Assembly: GCA_964539665.1 (NCBI GenBank)
Contig: CAZIKB010000225.1
Coordinates: forward strand, 1 to 5,709
DNA: 5,709 nucleotides
Direction of reading: 5' to 3'
From: CAZIKB01 sp964539665
GTDB lineage: Bacteria; Zhuqueibacterota; Zhuqueibacteria; Oceanimicrobiales; Oceanimicrobiaceae
Each line of letters begins with the position of its first letter. Positions within the stretch are counted from its first letter, which is position 1. The notes below the pieces were generated by a model, which worked only from the letters and a program-made list of their open reading frames with translations, had not been told where the DNA came from and searched no databases. Positions 1 through 5,709 of the stretch are shown here, piece after piece. A program made the position numbers and the translations under genes.

Positions 1-1150
1 GGCCAACCCGGAAACCTTATACGGTATTTTCGGTGATGCCAGTTGGACCAATAAAGAGCGGTTGTCTGATGGAACATTTCTCGCAGCATAAACTCGATAT
101 TGCCACAGTGCCCGACGACCAGCTGGGCAATGCTTACGAATACCTGATTAAACAGTTTGCCGATGACAGCGGCCATACCGCCGCTGAGTTTTACACAAAC
201 CGTACCGTTGTACGTCTGATGACCCTGATTATGGACCCGCAGCCGGGTGAATCGGTGTATGACCCTACCTGCGGTTCGGGCGGATTATTGCTCAACTGTG
301 CCTTGCAACTAAAAGATGCCGGCAAAGAATACCGTACTTTAAAATTGTACGGCCAGGAAATCAACCTGATCACATCGGCGATTGCCCGCATGAATATGTT
401 TCTGCATGGTATTGAGGAATTTCAGATTGTGCGCGGTAACACGCTCAGCGAACCGGCCTTTCTGTAAAACGACGAATTAAAAACCTTTAATGTAATCCTG
501 GCCAATCCGCCCTACAGTATTAAGGCCTGGGACCGCAAGGGCTTTGAAAACGATCCCTGGGGGCGCAATATCTGGGGTACACCGCCGCAGGGCACGGCCG
601 ACTATGCTTTTCAGCGCATATTCACAAAAGTCTGAATCCTGAAAACGGGCGATCCATTACCCTTTGGCCACACGGCATTTTATTCCGTGATGCCGAAGCA
701 ACAATGCGCCAGAAAATGGTGGAAAGTGATGAGGTGGAATGTATCATTGGGTTGGGGCCGAACCTGTTTTACAATTCGCCCATGGAAGCCTGCCTATTGA
801 TTACCAACACCAATAAAACAGATGGGAAAAAAGAAAAAATACTTTTTATTAATGCAGTAAATGAAGTGCGGCAGGATAAGAGTATTGCTTATCTTGAAGA
901 ACATCATATTAAGAATATCTTTAATGCATATAAGAACAACCAGGATGTTGATAGTTTATCTCGATGGGTGGATTTGGATGAGGTGAAGACGAATAAATAT
1001 AAGCTGGCATTAAATCTGTATGTAATGTCTAATAACAAGGAAAATAATCAACTTAGTTTTTCAAAGGCTTATGGCGAATGGAAAGAAAGTTCTGAAGATT
1101 TGAGACAATCTATGACTGAATTATTTACTCTGATTGAAACTCGTGGTTAA
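1..1150 (+). pseudogene. hsdM: Type I restriction-modification DNA methyltransferase subunit (HsdM), 5'-truncated by the window and broken by three lesions
   Basis: HsdM is the N6-adenine methyltransferase subunit of a type I R-M complex. It transfers a methyl group from S-adenosylmethionine to adenine at the site chosen by HsdS. Read across frame changes, the segment gives a continuous HsdM-like protein: NPETLYGIFGD at the left edge, EFYTNR near 186-203, the SAM-binding motif DPTCGSGG (261-284), the catalytic motif NPPY (504-515), GTPPQG, then LGPNLFYNSPMEAC and a normal C-terminus ending at TAA 1148-1150. The frame changes at about 62-71 (an apparent deletion of about 20 bp). A TAA interrupts the frame at 465-467 while homology continues in the same frame. 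One base is missing at about 615-617, after which the original frame returns. Roughly the first 100-200 codons lie outside the window. The best intact pieces are 69-464 and 617-1150. A functional methylase is unlikely unless the single-base lesions are sequencing errors. The family assignment is secure. Confidence 0.92.
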
Positions 1151-1157
1151 GATAAAA

Positions 1158-2303
1158 ATGGAAAAGCAACTGAATATTGATAAATCTGATTGGCTGCCGG
1201 TTAAATTTGGTGATGTGGTTGAAGAAAGAAGGGAGGCTGTTTCTAATCCTGAAGCGGTAGGATTGCAGCGAATTGTCGGACTGGAACATATTGAATCTGA
1301 AAATATTCATATTAGTTCCTGGGGAAATATTTCTGATGGCACTACTTTTACTCGGCGGTTTCGCAAAGGACAGGTATTGTTTGGTCGATGCCGTGCTTAT
1401 CTCAAAAAGGCGGCTTTAGTCGATTTTAACGGGGTTTGTTCTGGTGATATAATCGTCATGCAATCAAAAGACTCTCTGCTGTCTGAATTGATGCCCTTTT
1501 TAATATCCAGCGAAAATTTCTTTGATTACGCGATAAAAAATTCAGCTGGTTCGTTATCGTCGCGCGTGAAATTTAAAGACCTGGCAGAATACGAAATCCT
1601 GCTGCCGCTTAAACAACAGCAAGCCCGCCTGGCAGAACTACTCTGGGCTGGGGATGAGATGGTCGAAAAGACTCGGAGTTGTTTAAAAAGGTTAGAAAAA
1701 CAACTAGCTGTTACAGAAAACAAATTATTTTTTAAATACAGTGACAAAAAATTAAAGTCTATTATTATAAATACTCTTTCAGGCGGAACACCAGATACAA
1801 AAAAATCCGAGTATTATTTGAATGGAACTATTCCCTGGATTACGACAAAAATATTAGAAAAAGATTTCATCAACACAGGTGAAAAATATATTACTGAAGA
1901 AGCGGTTGAAAACTCTGCAGCAAAAATATTACCTAAAAATAATATTATAGCTGGTACAAGAGTTGGAGTCGGGAAATTTGCAGTCAACGAACAAAACATA
2001 TCTTTTAGTCAAGATATTAATGGTATAGTAATAGATCATAAAAAGATTGATATAGAGTTTTTAGTTTATCAACTAAATTCAAAAGTATTTCGAAAAAAAA
2101 CTGAATCTCTTTTGAGGGGAACAACAATAAAGGGAATACTAAAAGATGATTTATTGAATCTAAATATATTCATACCGAAAAATAAAGAACAAATAAAATC
2201 GAGAAATGAGATTAGAAGTATTAAGTTGGCTATCAAAAATATTAAATCTAAAGTCTATAACTCAAAGGCATTAAATAAGAGTTTAATCAATCAAATATTT
2301 TGA
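1158..2303 (+). CDS. hsdS: Type I restriction-modification specificity subunit (HsdS)
   Basis: HsdS recognises the bipartite DNA target and is the scaffold holding two HsdM and two HsdR subunits. The 381-residue frame has the usual two-half layout. The first target-recognition domain covers about residues 8-150 (VKFGDVV, VGLEHI, FRKGQVLFGRCRAYLKKA, CSGDI, SSRVKFKDLAEYEILLP). A central helical spacer covers about 153-187 (QQQARLAELLWAGDEMVEK onwards). The second domain covers about 195-330 (SGGTP at 208-212, GTIPWITT, SFSQDINGI), and a C-terminal helix ends in LINQIF. I chose ATG 1158, seven bases after the hsdM stop, because the usual N-terminus (IDKSDW.PVKFG) follows directly. A TTG at 1134 would overlap hsdM and add eight unlikely residues. 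No clear Shine-Dalgarno sequence precedes either start. The gene is about 43% G+C up to position ~1680 and about 27% from 1741 to 2280, so the two halves have different histories. The frame is intact. The target sequence cannot be read from this. Confidence 0.94.
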   Translation: MEKQLNIDKSDWLPVKFGDVVEERREAVSNPEAVGLQRIVGLEHIESENIHISSWGNISDGTTFTRRFRKGQVLFGRCRAYLKKAALVDFNGVCSGDIIVMQSKDSLLSELMPFLISSENFFDYAIKNSAGSLSSRVKFKDLAEYEILLPLKQQQARLAELLWAGDEMVEKTRSCLKRLEKQLAVTENKLFFKYSDKKLKSIIINTLSGGTPDTKKSEYYLNGTIPWITTKILEKDFINTGEKYITEEAVENSAAKILPKNNIIAGTRVGVGKFAVNEQNISFSQDINGIVIDHKKIDIEFLVYQLNSKVFRKKTESLLRGTTIKGILKDDLLNLNIFIPKNKEQIKSRNEIRSIKLAIKNIKSKVYNSKALNKSLINQIF

Positions 2304-2405
2304 GTGAATTAATATGAATTTTAATGAACTAAATAGTGTAGAGTATTTCATTATTTAACAATTATCTGGAACCAACTTGAACAAACCGGGCAGGTGGCAG
2401 AAGAT
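1735..2405 (+). other. AT-rich imported tract covering the second half of hsdS and a dead hsdR start
   Basis: From about 1741 to 2280 the G+C content is about 27% (147 of 540 bases by hand count), against about 43% for 1201-1680. The low value continues into the hsdR remnant (22 of 77 bases, 2314-2390), whereas the live hsdR start has 38 G or C in the matching 77 bases. The left edge falls just after the conserved central helices of hsdS, a usual crossover point for domain swaps. The right edge is near 2390-2405, where similarity to hsdR ends and G+C rises. I infer one recombination tract from a donor locus arranged hsdS-hsdR. Both edges are approximate. Confidence 0.6.
2314..2405 (+). pseudogene. 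Remnant of a second hsdR 5' end (first ~30 codons)
   Basis: Starting at ATG 2314, ten bases after the hsdS stop, the translation reads MNFNELNSVEYFII, stop, QLSGTNLNKPG. A one-base gap at about 2389-2391 then leads into QVAED. The live HsdR at 3776 begins MTFNELNGVEHFIIHQLSG and continues TNLNQPGQVAD, so the correspondence is nearly residue for residue. About 25 of 89 aligned bases differ (roughly 72% identity), mostly at third codon positions. The two copies therefore diverged as working genes and are not a recent tandem duplication. The TAA at 2356-2358 stands where the live gene has His, and the frame is also shifted, so the piece makes at most a 14-residue peptide. After 2405 the similarity to hsdR stops. 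I read it as the scar of a recombination event. Confidence 0.85.
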
Positions 2406-2454
2406 TTCTCGCTGGTGCTCGAAATAACAGGTTGGGATTCGGCATGGGGTTATC

Positions 2455-2479
2455 ATATGCCGTATTCGAATATGGAATA
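2455..2479 (+). promoter_or_regulatory. Upstream copy of a 25-bp palindromic element, likely operator
   Basis: This 25-bp stretch matches 2520-2544 at 23 of 25 positions (18 in a row, 2462-2479). Its core TATTCGAATA (2463-2472) is a perfect palindrome, and a further GAATA half-site follows after TG. It ends about 15 bases upstream of the proposed -35 box. The placement suggests binding by the winged-helix protein encoded just downstream, in the manner of autoregulating AbiEi antitoxins. That role is inferred. Confidence 0.65.
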
Positions 2480-2494
2480 TCTTTTTAAAAAACT

Positions 2495-2523
2495 TTGATA
2501 TTAAGGGGATTGTTTCTTAATAT
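2495..2523 (+). promoter_or_regulatory. Sigma-70-like promoter of the winged-helix/nucleotidyltransferase cassette
   Basis: TTGATA (2495-2500, five of six matches to the -35 consensus) is followed after 17 bases by TAATAT (2518-2523, four of six matches to the -10 consensus). It sits between the two 25-bp elements and 33 bp upstream of the GTG start, which fits a short leader. The prediction rests on pattern alone. If the host uses a Bacteroidota-type sigma factor, the boxes could differ. Confidence 0.5.
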
Positions 2524-2544
2524 TCTGTATTCGAATATGGAATA
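2520..2544 (+). promoter_or_regulatory. Downstream copy of the 25-bp palindromic element, likely operator
   Basis: This is the more symmetrical copy. It carries four half-sites: TATTC at 2521, TATTC at 2528, GAATA at 2533 and GAATA at 2540, with TG between outer and inner half-sites on each side. The core TATTCGAATA is at 2528-2537, exactly 65 bp from the core of the first copy, about six helical turns. It overlaps the end of the proposed -10 box and the expected transcription start, and abuts the ribosome binding site. A protein bound here would block both initiation and early transcription. Confidence 0.68.
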
Positions 2545-2550
2545 AGGGAG
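2545..2550 (+). promoter_or_regulatory. Shine-Dalgarno site that fixes the GTG start of the winged-helix gene
   Basis: AGGGAG lies five bases upstream of GTG 2556. The next in-frame ATG (2577) has no purine-rich site before it, so the GTG start is preferred. It is the only strong ribosome binding site seen in the window. Confidence 0.7.
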
Positions 2551-2555
2551 CGCGA

Positions 2556-3071
2556 GTGAGATTACAGCAGCAAATAATGAGTCCTCAGGACATCGTCATA
2601 GTACTCAAAATTATCACTTTTAAAGGTGAACCATGGTATCAGATACCCTTGGCAAAGGAATTGTTCATTAGCCAGTCAGAGGTAAGTAAGTCATTAGTCC
2701 GGTCAAAATATGCCGGTTTACTGAATGAGGAAGGTAAACAGGTGTTCAAATTGGCACTGATGGACTTTTTACAATACGGTATCAAATATGTATTTCCGCA
2801 ACTACCCGGATCGTTGGTAAGAGGGATACCTACCGCCCACTCGGCAAAGCCGCTTAGCGAAATGATCCAAAGTGATGAAAATTATGTCTGGCCATCAGGC
2901 CAGGGAACCATGCGCGGGTACAGTGTTATCCCACTTTACAAATCGGTTGTAAATGCCGTACAGGTCGATTCACAATTACATGAGTTATTAGCATTGGTAG
3001 ATGCAATCCGCATCGGAAGAGCAAGAGAAAAAGAGATCGCAGTCGAAGAATTAAGAAAACGTATTTTATAA
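2556..3071 (+). CDS. Winged-helix DNA-binding protein, probable antitoxin/repressor of an AbiE-like pair
   Basis: The 171-residue protein starts at GTG 2556 behind a good ribosome binding site. Residues about 9-60 form a winged helix-turn-helix: a first helix SPQDIVIVLKII, then PLAKELFISQSEVSKSLVRS (31-50) as the turn and recognition helix, and a short wing before KLALMDFL. The middle holds an unusual conserved-looking block, FPQLPGSLVRGIPTAHSAKP (80-99), then YVWPSGQGTMRG. The charged C-terminal helix (ELLALVDAIRIGRAREKEIA and on) may contact a partner or dimerise. No catalytic motif or membrane segment is seen. It lies ten bases or more before a nucleotidyltransferase gene, and the pair is set between hsdS and hsdR. 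I recall similar proteins in bacterial genomes next to AbiEii-like nucleotidyltransferases. By analogy with AbiEi it would repress its own promoter at the paired 25-bp elements and neutralise the partner. The function is inferred; the fold assignment is fairly safe. Confidence 0.85.
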   Translation: MRLQQQIMSPQDIVIVLKIITFKGEPWYQIPLAKELFISQSEVSKSLVRSKYAGLLNEEGKQVFKLALMDFLQYGIKYVFPQLPGSLVRGIPTAHSAKPLSEMIQSDENYVWPSGQGTMRGYSVIPLYKSVVNAVQVDSQLHELLALVDAIRIGRAREKEIAVEELRKRIL

Positions 3072-3093
3072 ACAAACTTTTTTGGATTGTAAT

Positions 3094-3779
3094 GTGCTAA
3101 ACGATACGTCACAAATAAGAGATGCGATTAAAACGGTCGCAAATGTACTTGCTGATTTAAATGATGAATGTATTTACGTCGGTGGCGCCGTAACAGGATT
3201 ATATGCGGACGATCCTTTAGCCCCAAAAGTGCGTCCGACCAAAGATATTGATATTGTTCTGAAAATTGCCTCGCTTTTAAAACTGGAAGAACTCAGACAA
3301 AAATTGGCTGAAAGAGACATCCATTTTGCCCGGGAAGAAAATGTGATATGCGTTTCAAACATCAAAATATCCTGATCGATGTGATGGCCACAAAAGAAAT
3401 AGGATGGGCGCCGGCCAATCCATGGTTTAAAGCCGGATATGATAATCCTGAAATTCATTTTCTGGATGATGTGAAAATAAAAATTATGCCTTTTGTCTAT
3501 TTCCTGGCTTCCAAGTTTTCTGCCTTCAGGGATAGGGGAAAAGATCCAAGAACCAGTCGCGATTTTGAAGATATTGTCTATGTTTTGGATAATCGTACAA
3601 CGCTTGTCAGTGATATCCAGAGATCTGCGGAAAAAGTGAAGGTTTTTATAGAAAATGAAATTAAGGCGATTCTTCATGATCCATATTTACAGGAAGCGGT
3701 CATCGCACATCTTGAACTGGCTACACAGACAGAACGCCTTAAAATTTTAATTGAAAAATTAAATGAAATAATAAAATGA
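3094..3779 (+). pseudogene. AbiEii-like nucleotidyltransferase (probable toxin), frameshifted
   Basis: The joined product (~228 residues) shows the nucleotidyltransferase polymerase-beta-type signature: VGGAVTGLY (3178-3204), then RPTKDIDIVL with the metal-binding DxD pair, and a third Asp in ILIDVMATKEIG after the break. The C-terminal part, YFLASKFSAFRDRGKDPRTS then DFEDIVYVLDNR, resembles the helical half of AbiEii/AbiGii-type proteins, which modify RNA or protein with nucleotides. The frame changes at about 3351: ENVIC ends one frame, RFKHQNILIDVM starts the next, and one inserted C would restore a continuous protein. The 5' frame stops at TGA 3373-3375. A second fragment could start at ATG 3348, but it lacks the DxD pair, so neither piece should be active. 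The start is uncertain: GTG 3094 with a weak GGA before it, or TTG 3082. The stop overlaps the hsdR start (ATGA). Toxin identity and the partnership with the winged-helix gene are inferred from order and family. Confidence 0.82.
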
Positions 3780-5709
3780 CATTCAACGAACTTAACGGCG
3801 TCGAGCATTTTATCATCCACCAGTTATCCGGGACCAACCTGAATCAGCCGGGTCAGGTAGCGGATCAAAACGAAGGCTATGCCGGGCAGTGGAAGTATAA
3901 ACCGGCGTCAGACCTGAATCGGGGTGTTAATGAAGTACTGGTGGAATCCGATCTGCGTGAGGCGCTGGTTCGCATCAATCCGGAAATCGCTGCCAAACCG
4001 GAACGCGCCAACGAGGTCATTTATAAACTGCGTGCCATCCTTATTTCGGTCAGTCAGAGTGGCCTTGTGCGTGCCAACGAGGAATTTGCCAAATGGCTGA
4101 CCGGCGATAAGACCATGCCTTTCGGCGAAAACAACCGTCATGTACCGGTACGGCTGATCGATTTTGACGATCTGAAAAACAATTCCTTTGTCATCACGAA
4201 TCAATATCGCGTCCATGCCCGCGAAACCAAAATCCCGGATATCGTTATGTTGATCAACGGTATACCCATAGTGGTTGGTGAAGCTAAAACACTAATCCGA
4301 CCGTCTGTTTCCTGGCTGGATGGCGCCCATGAAATTCATAATATTTACGAAAATGCGGTGCCGCAGTTATTTGTACCTAATATTCTTTCCTTCGCCACTG
4401 AAGGAAAAGAATTGTTCTACGGTGCAGTTAGGACACCGTTAGATTTTTGGTCACCCTGGCGGAACGAAAGCGAAGAAGATAGATGGATTAGCCAAATGGG
4501 GCTGGGAGAAGTCGGGAAAGAACTCACAGATCTGTTAAATCCAATTCGTCTCTTAGATATATTGCAACATTTTGCAGTATACTCATCAGACAAAAAGAAA
4601 AGGCGAATCAAGATTATTTGTCGCTACCAGCAATATGAAGGAGCAAATCTGATTGTTGAGCGGGTTAGAGAGGGTCGCATTAAAAAAGGATTAATCTGGC
4701 ATTTTCAGGGATCAGGAAAATCATTGCTTATGGTCTTTGCGGCGCAAAAATTACGCAGAATGGCAGAATTGAAGAGTCCCACTGTACTCATCCTGGTAGA
4801 CCGTACCGATCTGGATACACAGATCAGTAGTACCTTTAATGCCTCAGATGTGCCTAATGTTGTTACGACCGACAGTATCAAGGAACTACATACTCTTTTG
4901 GAAAGAGATACACGTAAGATTATTATTACTACTATTCACAAATTCCGCGATGCCTATCCAAATATGAATTCACGAGATAATATCATTGTCATGGTAGATG
5001 AAGCTCACCGCACCCAGGAAGGTGATCTGGGGCGTATGATGCGAGCGGCTTTGCCTAATGCCTTTCTATTTGGATTGACCGGCACTCCAGTAAATAAAGC
5101 CGACAAAAATACCTTCTGGGCTTTTGGTTCAGAAGAGGATGTCGGCGGGTATATGTCGCGGTACACTTTCCAGAATTCGCTACGCGATAAAGCCACACTC
5201 CCGCTGCATTTTGAACCGCGGCTGGTGGATATGCACGTGGATAAGGAAACCATTGATAAACTGTTTAAAGAACTTAAAGATGAAATGCAGCTGAACGATG
5301 AGGAAGCAGACGCTCTGAGTAGAAGAGCAGCAAAAATGTCTGCATTCCTAAAATCGCCGGAGCGTGTATCTGAGATAGTTGAAGATATTGTCAAGCATTT
5401 TCAGGATAAAGTTGAACCGCATGGTTTAAAAGGTCTCATTGTCACCCCGGATCGTTTCGCCTGTGTGCAGTACAAGGAAGAACTGGACAAACTGATCGAT
5501 GAAGATGCCAGCGTGGCAGTCATGTCAACCAGCGCCAATGATGAGCTTGAATTCAAACAAAAATGGGGTATGGATAAGGACACGCAGGATAAAGTGATCG
5601 AAAAGTACAATGATCCCAATTCACCGTTAAAATTTATCATCGTCACTGCAAAATTATTGACAGGATTTGATTCATCAATATTGCAAACCATGTATCTGGA
5701 TAAATCGCT
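3776..5709 (+). CDS. hsdR: Type I restriction endonuclease/translocase subunit (HsdR), 3' end outside the window
   Basis: HsdR is the motor and nuclease of the type I complex; it pumps DNA with ATP and cuts far from the site. The 644 complete codons in the window are open throughout. The N-terminal PD-(D/E)xK nuclease is visible as PD (Asp155) and GEAK (Glu169, Lys171). The helicase core follows: Walker A WHFQGSGKS with Lys315, a LVDRTDLD block, DEAH at 408-411, LTGTP with TGTP at 435-438, and LLTGFD with TGFD at 629-632. The family is usually about 1,000 residues, so the last third is missing beyond the window edge. ATG 3776 is chosen because it gives the expected N-terminus MTFNELNGVEHFI and overlaps the preceding TGA (3777-3779). 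No Shine-Dalgarno site precedes it, so translation probably depends on coupling to the nucleotidyltransferase gene. With hsdM broken, this subunit has no modification partner at this locus. Its own frame shows no damage. Confidence 0.97.
   Translation, partial: MTFNELNGVEHFIIHQLSGTNLNQPGQVADQNEGYAGQWKYKPASDLNRGVNEVLVESDLREALVRINPEIAAKPERANEVIYKLRAILISVSQSGLVRANEEFAKWLTGDKTMPFGENNRHVPVRLIDFDDLKNNSFVITNQYRVHARETKIPDIVMLINGIPIVVGEAKTLIRPSVSWLDGAHEIHNIYENAVPQLFVPNILSFATEGKELFYGAVRTPLDFWSPWRNESEEDRWISQMGLGEVGKELTDLLNPIRLLDILQHFAVYSSDKKKRRIKIICRYQQYEGANLIVERVREGRIKKGLIWHFQGSGKSLLMVFAAQKLRRMAELKSPTVLILVDRTDLDTQISSTFNASDVPNVVTTDSIKELHTLLERDTRKIIITTIHKFRDAYPNMNSRDNIIVMVDEAHRTQEGDLGRMMRAALPNAFLFGLTGTPVNKADKNTFWAFGSEEDVGGYMSRYTFQNSLRDKATLPLHFEPRLVDMHVDKETIDKLFKELKDEMQLNDEEADALSRRAAKMSAFLKSPERVSEIVEDIVKHFQDKVEPHGLKGLIVTPDRFACVQYKEELDKLIDEDASVAVMSTSANDELEFKQKWGMDKDTQDKVIEKYNDPNSPLKFIIVTAKLLTGFDSSILQTMYLDKS

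Noticed and set aside
1134..1157. TTG 1134 as the hsdS start overlapping hsdM
   Set aside because: The extra residues MKLVVKIK are not typical for HsdS, and ATG 1158 places the usual N-terminus correctly.
465..2358. TAA read as a sense codon (code reassignment or suppression), as both hsdM and the hsdR remnant have in-frame TAA
   Set aside because: TAA ends hsdM at 1148-1150 and the winged-helix gene at 3069-3071 at the expected places, and both interrupted genes also carry frame changes, so they are simply decayed.
2455..2544. CRISPR array
   Set aside because: Only two repeats with a 40-bp interval, palindromic and placed at a promoter; no further copies or cas genes.
2304..2555. A terminator after hsdS or an insertion sequence bringing in the cassette
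   Set aside because: No GC-rich hairpin followed by a T run was found, and no transposase, terminal inverted repeats or matching target duplications flank the cassette; the two hsdR starts are too diverged to be a target duplication.
3331..3375. Programmed -1 ribosomal frameshifting in the nucleotidyltransferase
   Set aside because: No slippery heptamer in the right frame and no obvious downstream stem were seen in the overlap 3312-3375; a lost C in a CC pair is simpler.
3174..3677. A 167-residue open frame on the minus strand
   Set aside because: It lies opposite the nucleotidyltransferase, whose plus-strand family motifs are clear; the reverse frame has no recognisable domain.
3908..5691. 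Several open frames of 64-129 residues on the minus strand within hsdR
   Set aside because: They are antisense to intact, motif-rich HsdR coding sequence and have low-complexity Ser-rich translations typical of shadows.

Overview
The window is one plus-strand type I restriction-modification (R-M) locus, cut by the window at both ends, in the order hsdM (broken) - hsdS - a two-gene winged-helix/nucleotidyltransferase cassette - hsdR. The host is a bacterium. The protein style, especially HsdR and HsdM, resembles type I loci of Bacteroidota and other FCB-group genomes, but the sequence does not settle the taxon. The locus is plainly mosaic: about 43% G+C in the first half of hsdS, about 27% in its second half, and about 49% at the start of hsdR.

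Region by region. Positions 1-1150 hold the 3' part of an N6-adenine methyltransferase gene (hsdM) with three separate lesions: a deletion near 62-71, an in-frame TAA at 465-467, and a one-base deletion near 615-617. The methylase motifs DPTCGSGG and NPPY are still readable. Positions 1158-2303 hold an intact specificity subunit (hsdS) whose second target-recognition half is strikingly AT-rich. Positions 2314-2405 carry a dead second copy of the first ~30 codons of hsdR. Positions 2455-2544 hold two copies of a 25-bp palindromic element on either side of a good sigma-70-like promoter. It drives a 171-residue winged-helix protein (2556-3071), followed by an AbiEii-like nucleotidyltransferase (3094-3779) broken by a one-base deletion. 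The live hsdR starts at 3776, overlapping the nucleotidyltransferase stop codon, and runs off the window with nuclease and helicase motifs intact.

How the parts relate. HsdM, HsdS and HsdR normally form one complex: M2S methylates, and M2S plus R cleaves unmodified DNA. With hsdM broken, both activities should be lost together, so the remaining R and S are not expected to be toxic. The winged-helix/nucleotidyltransferase pair looks like an AbiE-type toxin-antitoxin or regulatory cassette lodged in the R-M operon and translationally coupled to hsdR. It probably represses itself through the paired 25-bp elements. The second hsdR start, together with the AT-rich half of hsdS next to it, is best explained by import of a roughly 670-bp tract from a related locus in which hsdS directly abutted hsdR. 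That swap changed the DNA specificity and left a scar in front of the cassette.
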